A DNA stretch of 64,000 nucleotides, taken from NCBI GenBank assembly GCA_942492835.1, contig OW818645.1:1364001-1428000 (forward strand), in the 5' to 3' direction. The notes beneath the pieces were generated by a model that was not told the DNA's origin, searched no databases, and saw only the letters and a list, made by a program, of their open reading frames with translations. Numbering within the stretch: position 1 is the stretch's first letter; every line of letters starts with the position of its first letter. Both the position numbers and the translations under genes were made by a program. This document shows, one piece after another, positions 44,243-52,300 of the stretch. The DNA comes from GWB2-37-7 sp942492835. Its GTDB lineage: Bacteria; Bacillota; Clostridia; Lutisporales; Lutisporaceae.

Positions 44243-45098
44243 TGCTCTTCCAACCTCTCACAACAGCATCAGTAACCTTTGCAGCTCTTGCATTCTCTTT
44301 TACATCATGTACCCTTACAATGTCAACTCCTTGGATTATACCCATCACTGTGGTAGCTACAGTGCCATCTACTCTTTCCTTAGGCTCCAAATCAAGTATC
44401 TTACCTATGAAAGACTTCCTAGACGTTCCCAGAAGTATTGGACAACCTAAGTCGTTTAGCTCCCCGAGTCTTGCCATTACTACTACATTTTGCTCAGAGG
44501 TCTTACCAAAGCCTACACCTGGATCTATTATCATGTTTTCACGTTTTATTCCCGCTTTTAGTCCCATATCAATAGATTTATTAAAAAACATACACATTGC
44601 TTCCATAATATCCACGCTATATTCTGTACCTAGCTGATTATGCATCAATATTATAGGCACCTTATATATCGCAGCCACCTTAGCCATGTCTGGCTCCTTC
44701 TGCATACCCCATATATCATTTATTATAGTCGCCCCTGCTTGTATAGCCTTTTCAGCTACCTTAGCCTTATATGTGTCTACAGATATAGGGACGTTGATTT
44801 CCTTAGAAAGTCTACTTATAATAGGAATAACCCTTTGTATTTCTTCTTTTTCACTCACTTCTGCAAAGCCAGGTCTGGTAGATTCTCCACCTATATCAAT
44901 TATGTCTGCACCATCGTCCACCATCTGCTTTGCATGGGCTATTGCTTTGTCAATATCTACAAAATCACCACCATCTGAGAATGAATCTGGTGTCACATTT
45001 AATATTCCCATGATATAGGTTCTTTCCCCTATATTAATAGTATGCTGTCCTGCCTTAATAGGCCATTTGCGATGAATGTTATGTAAAATATTTCTCAT
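44235..45098 (-). CDS. folP: Dihydropteroate synthase
   Basis: FolP joins p-aminobenzoate to the pterin pyrophosphate; it is the sulfonamide target. The 287-residue barrel has MGILNVTPDSFSDGG, DIIDIGGESTRPGFAEV, ISVDTYKAKVAEKA, INDIWG, ILMHNQ, IIDPGVGFGK, LGTSRKSFIG and RVHDVKE, all the conserved loops. A 30-residue N-terminal extension precedes the first strand. It lies between folE and folB with tight spacing. Confidence 0.97.
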   Translation of the reverse strand: MRNILHNIHRKWPIKAGQHTINIGERTYIMGILNVTPDSFSDGGDFVDIDKAIAHAKQMVDDGADIIDIGGESTRPGFAEVSEKEEIQRVIPIISRLSKEINVPISVDTYKAKVAEKAIQAGATIINDIWGMQKEPDMAKVAAIYKVPIILMHNQLGTEYSVDIMEAMCMFFNKSIDMGLKAGIKRENMIIDPGVGFGKTSEQNVVVMARLGELNDLGCPILLGTSRKSFIGKILDLEPKERVDGTVATTVMGIIQGVDIVRVHDVKENARAAKVTDAVVRGWKSNG

Positions 45099-45113
45099 AT
45101 ATTTCCTCCATGA

Positions 45114-45680
45114 TTACTTTCCACTGTTTATTAATGACATTACCTCAGCACGTGCTTTAACATCCTTGTTAAATAGACCTCTTACAGCCGAGGTTACAGT
45201 TTTAGACCCAGGCTTTTTGATGCCTCTCATGGTCATGCACATGTGTTCAGCTTCCAATACTACTACAACTCCATAAGGCTTTAAGGTATCCATCAACGCA
45301 TCAGCTACGGTACCAGTTATTCTTTCCTGTAGCTGTGGTCTTTTAGCAACAGAGTCTACAATTCTAGCCAACTTACTTAAACCACATAGTCTTCCTTCCT
45401 TTGGCAAATACGCTACATGGGCTTTGCCAAAAAAAGGCACTAGATGATGCTCGCAAGTTGAGTAAAAAGGAATGTCCTTAACTAAGACAAGTTCCTCATA
45501 TTGCTCTTCTTGAAAATAAACCTTTACATGCTCCTTAGGATCCTCATTAATCCCAGAAAATATTTCTTCATACATACGTGCAATCCTTGCTGGAGTTTCC
45601 TTTAAACCTTCTCTATCAGGATTTTCTCCAATTGCATATAAAATTTCTTTAACTGCTCTTTCAATTCTTTCCTTATCCAT
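45114..45680 (-). CDS. folE: GTP cyclohydrolase I
   Basis: FolE turns GTP into dihydroneopterin triphosphate, the first folate step. The 188 residues contain FYSTCEHHLVPFFGKAHVAY (zinc Cys and His), GLSKLARIVDSVAKRPQLQE and EAEHMCMTMRGIKKPGS with the second zinc Cys. It is the type IA enzyme. GAGAGG precedes the ATG; it follows the MazG-like gene by 57 bases. Confidence 0.98.
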   Translation of the reverse strand: MDKERIERAVKEILYAIGENPDREGLKETPARIARMYEEIFSGINEDPKEHVKVYFQEEQYEELVLVKDIPFYSTCEHHLVPFFGKAHVAYLPKEGRLCGLSKLARIVDSVAKRPQLQERITGTVADALMDTLKPYGVVVVLEAEHMCMTMRGIKKPGSKTVTSAVRGLFNKDVKARAEVMSLINSGK

Positions 45681-45737
45681 AATATACCTCTCAACTTAAT
45701 ATTTATTTGACTTGTGTTTCTATTTAATATTACTTGA

Positions 45738-46082
45738 TTACTCCTTTATATAGCCCTTCCTTATTAGCTTATGAATATGTTGCTTAACCTTCTGATCTAT
45801 ATCAACCTCATAGGTTTCCTCCATCACAAACATCATTGATACTGCAACTTGTGCTACGTCTAGTAGTTCCTCTGAAATCCGCTCTATTACCTCCTTTTCT
45901 TCCATCTGCAATTCCTCTCCATTTAGGCATCTAAACTTGCCTATAAGCTGTGCCAACTCTCCCGCTTCTTCCATCAGCTTTAGAGCGGTAGATTCAATGT
46001 TTGGTCGCAGATTATTTAATCGTGGAAGGCTTATACTTTTATACTTGATATTTTCTGAGTTGATGTTAATCTTATTATCCAT
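45738..46082 (-). CDS. MazG-like nucleotide pyrophosphohydrolase
   Basis: This 114-residue all-alpha protein has the single-MazG layout: SIESTALKLMEEAGELAQLIG-like helix with ExxE (EEAGE), then ISEELLDVAQVAVSMMF with ExxD for Mg2+. These enzymes hydrolyse nucleoside triphosphates to monophosphates and pyrophosphate. It lies just before folE. Between FolE and FolB a pyrophosphatase must remove pyrophosphate from dihydroneopterin triphosphate, and no Nudix FolQ is present, so this protein is a candidate for that step; the role is inferred from position. It overlaps the PilZ gene by eight bases. Confidence 0.85.
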   Translation of the reverse strand: MDNKININSENIKYKSISLPRLNNLRPNIESTALKLMEEAGELAQLIGKFRCLNGEELQMEEKEVIERISEELLDVAQVAVSMMFVMEETYEVDIDQKVKQHIHKLIRKGYIKE

Positions 46083-46734
46083 TGTTTTTCACCCCTTGAG
46101 TCATTCTAATATTATTTAAATCTTTTCTTTTTTGCTTTAATTGTTCCTTAAAGGTATAAAGGGATATTTCTTTTACACTTTCTATATCCATATCAATAAA
46201 TTGGCAGCCCGAGCGAAATGTATTAGATTCTGGTGAAGCAATAGTCCTTTTTACCATAACCTTACAATCAATGAAAGAATTAAGCTTCAGCTTAAAACCG
46301 AATACCATACTAACCGGCAGGTTAAGATTGGTTTCTGTTAGAATCCCTCCGCCACTAATATTTAATATAAAACCTGTGAACTTTTTACCGCTATTTATCA
46401 TTGTCTTGTTGTTTATCGAAAGAGGAGAAGCCACAAAGCCAATATTAGAGTTTATCCTACTAAAGTTTCTTTTCTCTATTACACTTAACTGGTCTTGCTG
46501 AGGTCTTTTTATAAAAATCAGTTCTTCATTTCTAAAACTTATTTGAGTATAAAATTCAAACATACTATCATCATTTACTGCAATACATAGTACTTCCTTA
46601 TTTATTGGCACCTCTTTATTTGTTTTAACCTCTAGTACTACTGTATTATCATCAAAATGCTTTACCATAGCATATGACTCGTAATCTATAAATGGTGCCA
46701 ATATAATTATCAGTTGCCCCTGTATAAATTGCAT
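46075..46734 (-). CDS. PilZ domain protein, putative c-di-GMP receptor (YcgR-like)
   Basis: The 219-residue protein has an N-terminal YcgR-like flagellar-brake region (about residues 1-95) and a PilZ domain starting at KRNFSRINSN (the RxxxR motif for c-di-GMP) with ILNISGGGIL (the N/DxSxxG motif) some 40 residues later. Binding of c-di-GMP is expected; the output is unknown. The ATG follows AGGAGG, while an ATG six codons earlier has that site inside the frame. It heads a run of minus-strand genes, MazG-like and the folate genes, and no motility gene is near. Confidence 0.85.
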   Translation of the reverse strand: MQFIQGQLIIILAPFIDYESYAMVKHFDDNTVVLEVKTNKEVPINKEVLCIAVNDDSMFEFYTQISFRNEELIFIKRPQQDQLSVIEKRNFSRINSNIGFVASPLSINNKTMINSGKKFTGFILNISGGGILTETNLNLPVSMVFGFKLKLNSFIDCKVMVKRTIASPESNTFRSGCQFIDMDIESVKEISLYTFKEQLKQKRKDLNNIRMTQGVKNNG

Positions 46735-46778
46735 AGCGTTCCTCCTGCTCACAAGAGCATAAATTTTATTAATTTACG

Positions 46779-46837
46779 TAAAATACATAAAAACATATCG
46801 TGTATTTTATTGCTAATTTATTTGTGCATTCTATCTA
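46779..46837. repeat. Inverted repeat before the PilZ gene, sharing a 17-base block with the guaB leader
   Basis: TAAAATACA (46779-46787) and TGTATTTTA (46801-46809) are perfect arms, and TTTGTGCATTCTATCTA (46821-46837) matches 14231-14247 in 16 of 17 bases. A second TATAAT-like region (46840-46855 minus strand) lies upstream. Role unknown. Confidence 0.4.
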
Positions 46838-46904
46838 TTATATATATTATACCAAATTGTCGAAGTTCATAGAAATATATATATAAACAAGTTGAGAAAT
46901 ATAT

Positions 46905-46949
46905 AAAAAAGAGAGTGCTATGTCACAATTCCAAATATTCACTCTCTTT
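46905..46949 (-). terminator. Terminator of the repeat-domain surface protein gene
   Basis: AAAGAGAGTG (46908-46917) pairs with CACTCTCTTT (46940-46949); on the minus strand the stem runs into TTTTTATAT. Confidence 0.8.
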
Positions 46950-46988
46950 GTAAATTATGTTTTTGTTTTGAAATCTGGATATATATAA

Positions 46989-47627
46989 CTATTTTTCGAG
47001 CTGACAGTTATTTAATTTTATATATTGACCCGCTCCAATTGTTATATATTTTTCTGCCTCTATGTTATCATTGGTAACTATTGAAGTTAATGATCCAGTT
47101 GAATCTTTTGTAACTTCAAAATATGCTAACGCACCAGCTTGAGGTTTTACTTTATACTCTCCCTGCTCTATATCTCTTCCTACTTTATACATACCTGGGC
47201 CATATACACCATTGTCAGGTTTCTGAACAGGTGCCTTATCTATACTTACATACTTAGCATTTCTTAACTCAAAATATTGATCATTTACTAATGTAACGTA
47301 CCTGCTGCCCTCAAAGTTATCGTTTGTAATTATGCTTTCTAATGAGCCACTACTATCTTTACTTACTTGAAAATAGGCTGTTGTTCCTGTGCTTGACATC
47401 AACATATATTCACCCGCAGTAACATCTGTTCCTACTTTATACATACCTGCTTTAGACCAAATATCGGCTTCTTGTGATGGGGCTGGAGCTGGTTCATTAG
47501 TGCTTGGATTAGTACCAGGCGTTTGACCTACATCAGTATTATCTCCGCCACTAGAACTTATTGCCACTATGAATACAATTACTATTATTAACCAGAACCA
47601 CCAACGTTTAAAAATTGATTTTTTCAT
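46989..47627 (-). CDS. Membrane-anchored protein with two tandem repeat domains
   Basis: The 212-residue protein has a basic N-terminus, one membrane segment (about residues 10-26, WWFWLIIVIVFIVAI), a Pro/Thr/Asn-rich linker and two copies of a domain of about 67 residues. Each starts GMYKVG and contains GEYM/GEYK, a strand AYFQVSKDSSGSL or AYFEVTKDSTGSL, IITNDN or IVTNDN, a TIGAGQYIKL-like strand and a C-terminal strand. The repeats are about half identical. No enzyme motif is seen; the domain is probably a beta-rich ligand- or wall-binding module exposed outside. AGGAGG precedes the ATG and it stands alone. Confidence 0.82.
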   Translation of the reverse strand: MKKSIFKRWWFWLIIVIVFIVAISSSGGDNTDVGQTPGTNPSTNEPAPAPSQEADIWSKAGMYKVGTDVTAGEYMLMSSTGTTAYFQVSKDSSGSLESIITNDNFEGSRYVTLVNDQYFELRNAKYVSIDKAPVQKPDNGVYGPGMYKVGRDIEQGEYKVKPQAGALAYFEVTKDSTGSLTSIVTNDNIEAEKYITIGAGQYIKLNNCQLEK

Positions 47628-47736
47628 TTTTGTTCCTCCTTCTAGATAATCTAAATACTATATCTACATATATATTTACACAAATTACTTAATTTATTAC
47701 ATTGCGGTACTAAATTTATAGCCAAAAATAAGAATA

Positions 47737-47786
47737 AGGGACTATTACACAACTGATTATTTTACTATGTTTGTGCAACAGTCCCT
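47737..47786 (-). terminator. Terminator after the PadR/DUF2812 pair
   Basis: AGGGACTATTACACAA (47737-47752) pairs with TTGTGCAACAGTCCCT (47771-47786), with two mismatches, and on the minus strand runs into TTATTCTTATTTT. Confidence 0.7.
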
Positions 47787-47832
47787 ATATTTTATATTTA
47801 TAGCCAAACCTAATGATGTACCTTCATTTCAA

Positions 47833-48348
47833 TTAGTTTTTTTCTCGTACCATCTGATCAATTTTCCACTTGCATTTCCAAACCATGTGTAAAAACGTCA
47901 AAACTATGATTCCTATAAAAACTACAAATCCCCAAAATATTACAGAATTAGAGTTTACAGCTGCATTAATTTCAACAAATAAACAAGTCATTTCAATAAA
48001 TAATCCTACTAGGAAAAACTTTTGGATTCGTCTGTATTGAGCTATTTTAGACTCTGAATCTGTGTACATTTCAAATAAACCATCTGAGGCCTTCTTTCGT
48101 AAATATACCCAACGGTACCATTGTGAAACCACTTTTACTCCGTTTTCCTCCATAAAGAAAGCATAATCTTCTTTTTCTCCATTCCAGTTATCCAATAAAT
48201 CAATCTGATAATTGTATTCACATGGTTCGCATAGTTCAAAGGTATAAAAACCAAGAAAGAATTTCTTAAATGCCCAACCTTTTCTTGACATTTCGTTTAA
48301 CCAAGTTTCCTCTAAATCCTTATCAAGATATAATTTGAATTTTATCAT
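47833..48348 (-). CDS. DUF2812 family membrane protein
   Basis: The 171-residue protein has the DUF2812 soluble part (LEETWLNEMSRKGWAFKKF, then YNYQIDLLDNW and WYRWVYLRKKA) followed by two membrane helices (about residues 110-130 and 135-158). Function is unknown. DUF2812 genes commonly follow a PadR regulator, as here with a one-base overlap, and the pair is thought to respond to membrane stress or drugs. Confidence 0.85.
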   Translation of the reverse strand: MIKFKLYLDKDLEETWLNEMSRKGWAFKKFFLGFYTFELCEPCEYNYQIDLLDNWNGEKEDYAFFMEENGVKVVSQWYRWVYLRKKASDGLFEMYTDSESKIAQYRRIQKFFLVGLFIEMTCLFVEINAAVNSNSVIFWGFVVFIGIIVLTFLHMVWKCKWKIDQMVREKN

Positions 48349-48674
48349 TATCTCACCCCCAAAAATATTTCCATTTGCTTTGCATTTTCAACTAACTCTT
48401 CAAGACGCTTTACTTCATTTTGAAATATTTCTTTACCTTTGTTTGTTATCAAATATTCCTTTTTTTTACGGGATTCTTTGTCCTCACTGTAAAGTTCGAT
48501 CCATCCCTTTTCCAACATAGCATTAATTGCTCCATAAAGGGTTCCTGGACCTAAATTTAATCGGCCATCTGTTATCTCCAACACTTCTTGAATTATTCCA
48601 TATCCGTGATTGGGTTTTCTTACAGCAAGTAATATATAAAATATTGCTTCTGTTAATGGCAAATTTTTATCCAT
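48348..48674 (-). CDS. PadR family transcriptional regulator
   Basis: This 108-residue winged-helix protein has the PadR plan: DKNLPLTEAIFYILLAVRKP, GYGIIQEV, GPGTLYGAINAMLEKGWIEL and a C-terminal dimer helix. PadR proteins repress their own operon and a target transporter or membrane gene until a ligand binds. The ATG has GGAG ten bases upstream; a GTG three codons earlier touches that site. Two palindromes directly upstream are candidate operators, and the coupled DUF2812 gene is the likely target. Confidence 0.93.
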   Translation of the reverse strand: MDKNLPLTEAIFYILLAVRKPNHGYGIIQEVLEITDGRLNLGPGTLYGAINAMLEKGWIELYSEDKESRKKKEYLITNKGKEIFQNEVKRLEELVENAKQMEIFLGVR

Positions 48675-48689
48675 ACCTATCACGCTCCA

Positions 48690-48735
48690 ATATATCGATT
48701 TACGATATATTTAATATATCATCAGATGATATATT
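48690..48735 (-). promoter_or_regulatory. Two palindromic operators for the PadR operon
   Basis: ATATATCG and CGATATAT are separated by ATTTA (48690-48710), and a 23-base palindrome centred on A48724 (arms AATATATCATC and GATGATATATT, 48713-48735) lies next to it. Both end in ATATAT, with an extra GATATATT half-site at 48742-48749. They cover the promoter region 16-60 bases before the PadR start. Confidence 0.7.
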
Positions 48736-48792
48736 TGTCAATGATATATTAAAATAAATTTTGTCATTTACCATTAAATTTAACTTAGAATC

Positions 48793-48836
48793 CAAAAAAA
48801 AATAAAAGTTCCGAAACGCTTTGTTTTCGGAACTTT
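48793..48836 (-). terminator. Terminator of rplM-rpsI
   Basis: AAAGTTCCGAAA (48805-48816) pairs with TTTCGGAACTTT (48825-48836); the minus strand continues into a T-run. Confidence 0.92.
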
Positions 48837-48849
48837 GATAACTGTATAA

Positions 48850-49242
48850 TTATCTCTTTGAAAATTGTGGTGCTCTTCTTGCTTTCTTTAAACCATACTT
48901 CTTTCTTTCCTTCATTCTTGGATCTCTTGTTAAGAAGCCGGCTTTCTTTAATTGAGGTCTCATTTCTTTATCTACTTCAAGAAGTGCTCTTGAAATACCA
49001 TGTCTAATAGCACCAGCTTGACCTGTATAGCCACCACCGTGTACATTAGCAATAATGTCATAACTTGATAATGTATTTGTTAAAACCAATGGTTGTCTTA
49101 CAATTAGCTTTAATGTTTCTAATCCAAAATAATTATCTATCTCTCTCTTATTGATTACTATTTTTCCTTCACCTGGAATAAGTCTGACTCTTGCAACAGA
49201 GCTTTTTCTTCTACCAGTACCAAAATATTGTAATTTAGCCAC
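48850..49242 (-). CDS. rpsI: 30S ribosomal protein S9
   Basis: S9 sits at the head of the small subunit and its C-terminal tail touches P-site tRNA. The 130 residues run from QYFGTGRRKSSVARVRL through GGGYTGQAGAIRHGISRALL to the tail KKARRAPQFSKR. The length is standard. It follows rplM by 19 bases and both end at a strong terminator. Confidence 0.98.
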   Translation of the reverse strand: MAKLQYFGTGRRKSSVARVRLIPGEGKIVINKREIDNYFGLETLKLIVRQPLVLTNTLSSYDIIANVHGGGYTGQAGAIRHGISRALLEVDKEMRPQLKKAGFLTRDPRMKERKKYGLKKARRAPQFSKR

Positions 49243-49261
49243 AGTAACTTCCTCCCTCCGA

Positions 49262-49696
49262 TTATATGTTTAGCTCTAAAACTTCTGGTTGTTGAGCTTC
49301 ATGTCCATGATCTGTTCCTTTGTAAACTCTTAACTTCTTAAGCATTTGATCACCTAAGCTGTTATGAGGAAGCATACCTTTTACTGCTTCATATACAGCT
49401 AGTTCTGGCTTTGTTGCCATAATCTTTCTGTATGGAGTTTCCTTAAGTCCGCCTGGATATAAAGAGTGCTTTCTATACATTTTTTGGTCAAGTTTCTTAC
49501 CAGTAAGAACAACTTTTTCAGCGTTTATGATAATTACGTGATCTCCAGTATCAACATGCGGTGTATAAATAGGCTTGTTCTTACCTCTTAATATGCTAGC
49601 AACTTCACTTGCAAGTCTTCCAAGTACCTTGCCGTTTGCATCGACTACGTACCACTTTCTTTCTATTTCATTAGGCTTTGCCATGAATGATTTCAT
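49262..49696 (-). CDS. rplM: 50S ribosomal protein L13
   Basis: The 144-residue protein has the L13 marks MAKPNEIERKWYVVDA, LGRLASEVASILRGK, NAEKVVLTGKK and GGLKETPYR. The start at MKSFMAKP is used with GAGG upstream; starting at the second methionine is possible. Before it lies a 190-base gap with a hairpin GATCC/GGATC that may end truA transcription. Confidence 0.97.
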   Translation of the reverse strand: MKSFMAKPNEIERKWYVVDANGKVLGRLASEVASILRGKNKPIYTPHVDTGDHVIIINAEKVVLTGKKLDQKMYRKHSLYPGGLKETPYRKIMATKPELAVYEAVKGMLPHNSLGDQMLKKLRVYKGTDHGHEAQQPEVLELNI

Positions 49697-49885
49697 ATCT
49701 TACCCTCCTCGTATTTGTCAACTACTCGCAGATTAAATCTATTCATGCACAATATACCACAATATTTACATGTAATTCATTAAGTGCGATTTTGATTTTG
49801 TGTCGCTTATATATAATGATCCGGGGCAGTGGATCAATTTTTACAACATATATATTTTAATACATTTACCCGTGCGTGTCAACAT

Positions 49886-50626
49886 TTAATAATACACTTT
49901 TTCCAAATATACTCCATGTGCAGGTAGTCCTATGCCCGCTTTTTGTCTGTTCTTTGACTGTATTATATCTGGAATATTAATTGGTTCAATTTTACCAATA
50001 GCTGTTTGCAATAAAGTACCTGATATTATTCTTACCATATTATATAAAAATCCATTGCCATGGTAAATAATTTTTATAAATTCTTCGCTCTGCACAATCT
50101 TAACATCATATATTGTCCTTACTGTACTTTTTATACTGCTACCTTTCGACATAAAACTTGAAAAATCATGTGTTCCGATAAAATATTTACTTGCAGCTTC
50201 CATTTTTCTGACATCAAGCTTGTCACAATAACTTATATGATGAGCCAAATTTCGATACAAGGCTGTGGGCTGTCTACTATTTAACATAAGATAACTGTAT
50301 TGCTTTCCAATTGCACAATATCTGGAGTGAAAATCCATATCCACTTCACACGAGTTTTTAATTACAATATCATGAGGTAATGTCCAATTTAAGGCAAAAG
50401 CAAATCTCTCTGCCTCTATATCGCTATCAATTATAAAGTTTGCCACCTGACCAAGTGCATGAACACCACCATCTGTTCTGCCTGAGCCTATAAGCTCTAC
50501 CCTGGAGCCTGTTATCTTAAAAATTGCATCTTGAATTGTATCTTGAATAGAGATTACATTCTTTTGTGATTGCCAGCCGCAATAGTTTGTTCCCTCGTAT
50601 TCAATTACCAGCTTTATATTTCTCAT
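49886..50626 (-). CDS. truA: tRNA pseudouridine synthase A
   Basis: TruA makes pseudouridine at positions 38-40 of tRNA anticodon stems. The 246-residue protein has NIKLVIEYEGTNYCGWQ, SGRTDGGVHALGQVANF with the catalytic aspartate, and FLYNMVRIISGTLL. The start has AAGGTG upstream; a GTG three codons earlier is less likely. It follows ecfT by 20 bases as in many Clostridia. Confidence 0.97.
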   Translation of the reverse strand: MRNIKLVIEYEGTNYCGWQSQKNVISIQDTIQDAIFKITGSRVELIGSGRTDGGVHALGQVANFIIDSDIEAERFAFALNWTLPHDIVIKNSCEVDMDFHSRYCAIGKQYSYLMLNSRQPTALYRNLAHHISYCDKLDVRKMEAASKYFIGTHDFSSFMSKGSSIKSTVRTIYDVKIVQSEEFIKIIYHGNGFLYNMVRIISGTLLQTAIGKIEPINIPDIIQSKNRQKAGIGLPAHGVYLEKVYY

Positions 50627-50655
50627 AGTATGCACCTTTTATTTTAAATATATTA

Positions 50656-51447
50656 TTATCTTGTAAATACAATTCCGGCAGCTAATAAAATTGTTATCAA
50701 AGTAGCTGCAAAATCGATTTTTTGAAGTTTTAGCTGCTTCATTCTTGTTCTATTCTCTCCGCCTCTATAACAGCGAGCTTCCATAGCTAAAGCTAACTCC
50801 TCTGCTCTTCTAAATGCACTGATAAATAAAGGTACCAAAAGAGGTATCATAGCTTTTGCCCTGTTGAACAAATTTCCACTTTCGAAATCAGCACCTCTTG
50901 CCATTTGCGCCTTCATTATCTTATCAGTTTCATCCAATAAAGTTGGTATAAATCTCAAAGCTATAGTCATCATCATTGCAAGCTCATGGGCGGGGACGCC
51001 TATTTTCTTAAAAGGATTTAAAAGCTTCTCGATGCCATCTGTCAAAGCTATTGGCGAGGTTGTTAAAGTCAAAAGAGATGCTCCCGTAATTAATAACATT
51101 AATCTCAAGCCCATATAGATTGCTTGATATAAACCTTCTCTTGTAACTACAATAAAGCCATATCCAAATAATCTTTCGCCTGGTGTCATAAATATATTAA
51201 ATACTACTGTTAGAATAATTATAATTGCTAGTGGCTTTAAGCTTCTTAAAATTGTTTTAACAGATATCTCAGATAACCAAATTATAATACCTAAATATGC
51301 AAGTACATAAATATAAGGAAAAAACCCTTCTATGAAAAATAAAATCGATATATATGCTATAGTTGCAAGTATCTTGACCCTAGGATCCAGTCTGTGTATA
51401 GATGTATTCCCTGGTATATATTGTCCTATGGTTATATTATTTATCAT
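50656..51447 (-). CDS. ecfT: ECF transporter transmembrane subunit EcfT
   Basis: The 263-residue protein has about six membrane helices and the two coupling-helix motifs: MARGADFE in the region MKAQMARGADFESGN and EARCYRG in LALAMEARCYRGGENRTR. It links the two ATPases to substrate-binding S components for vitamins encoded elsewhere. It follows ecfA2 with one base between the genes. Confidence 0.96.
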   Translation of the reverse strand: MINNITIGQYIPGNTSIHRLDPRVKILATIAYISILFFIEGFFPYIYVLAYLGIIIWLSEISVKTILRSLKPLAIIIILTVVFNIFMTPGERLFGYGFIVVTREGLYQAIYMGLRLMLLITGASLLTLTTSPIALTDGIEKLLNPFKKIGVPAHELAMMMTIALRFIPTLLDETDKIMKAQMARGADFESGNLFNRAKAMIPLLVPLFISAFRRAEELALAMEARCYRGGENRTRMKQLKLQKIDFAATLITILLAAGIVFTR

Positions 51448-51448
51448 A

Positions 51449-52300
51449 TTAATTGCTCCTTAGATAATTAATAAGCTGATCATAAGCCTCATCTACCGAT
51501 ATACAGTCCTTTATTATTATCCCTTTTTTGCTCAACTCATTCACAAGCATAGTTACTTGTGGCACTCCAAGTCCAATACTACAAAGCAAATCAGACTGCT
51601 TAAAAACATTTCTTGGTGTATCGGTCAATATAATTTCACCTTCGCTCATTACTATAACTCTATCTACTAAATTTGCTATATCTTCCATACTGTGTGAAAC
51701 TAATATCACAGTTATCTTTTTCTTTTCATGAAGTCTTCTGATTTCACTTAATATTTCATCGCGCCCCTTGGGATCTAATCCCGCCGTAGGCTCATCTAAT
51801 ATAAGCACCTGTGGCTGCATAGCTAGCACTCCCGCTATTGCTACTCTTCTTTTCTGTCCGCCACTTAACTCAAAAGGAGATAAGTCTTTTATCTTATCAT
51901 AATCTAAGCCTACTAGCCCTAAAGCTTCTTTTACTCTCTCTTCTATCGCCTTCGGTGATAGTCCTAGATTTTGCGGCCCAAATGCAACATCCTTATATAC
52001 CGTTTCTTCAAATAGTTGATGTTCTGGATATTGAAATACAAGTCCAACCATCTGGCGAATTTTCTTTAAAGGAACTCCTTTTTGTGTTATGTCAGTTCCA
52101 TCTATAATTATTTGGCCTTCTGACGGCTTGAGAAGTACATTTAAATGTTGGATTAATGTTGATTTACCCGAGCCTGTATGGCCAATGAGACCTATAAACT
52201 CACCATTTTCTATTCTTAAATTAATATCTTTTAAAGCTCTATGTTCAAACACAGTATCTTTCATATATGTATAAGAAAGATTTTTTATTTCAATCGGCAT
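51449..52300 (-). CDS. ecfA2: ECF transporter ATPase, second subunit
   Basis: The 283 residues contain Walker A GHTGSGKSTL, Q-loop VFQYPEHQLFEE, signature LSGGQKRRVAIAG, Walker B VLILDEPTAGLD and H-loop VSHSMED. It pairs with EcfA1 to power group II energy-coupling-factor vitamin uptake. Its start overlaps the end of ecfA1 by 16 bases. Confidence 0.96.
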   Translation of the reverse strand: MPIEIKNLSYTYMKDTVFEHRALKDINLRIENGEFIGLIGHTGSGKSTLIQHLNVLLKPSEGQIIIDGTDITQKGVPLKKIRQMVGLVFQYPEHQLFEETVYKDVAFGPQNLGLSPKAIEERVKEALGLVGLDYDKIKDLSPFELSGGQKRRVAIAGVLAMQPQVLILDEPTAGLDPKGRDEILSEIRRLHEKKKITVILVSHSMEDIANLVDRVIVMSEGEIILTDTPRNVFKQSDLLCSIGLGVPQVTMLVNELSKKGIIIKDCISVDEAYDQLINYLRSN

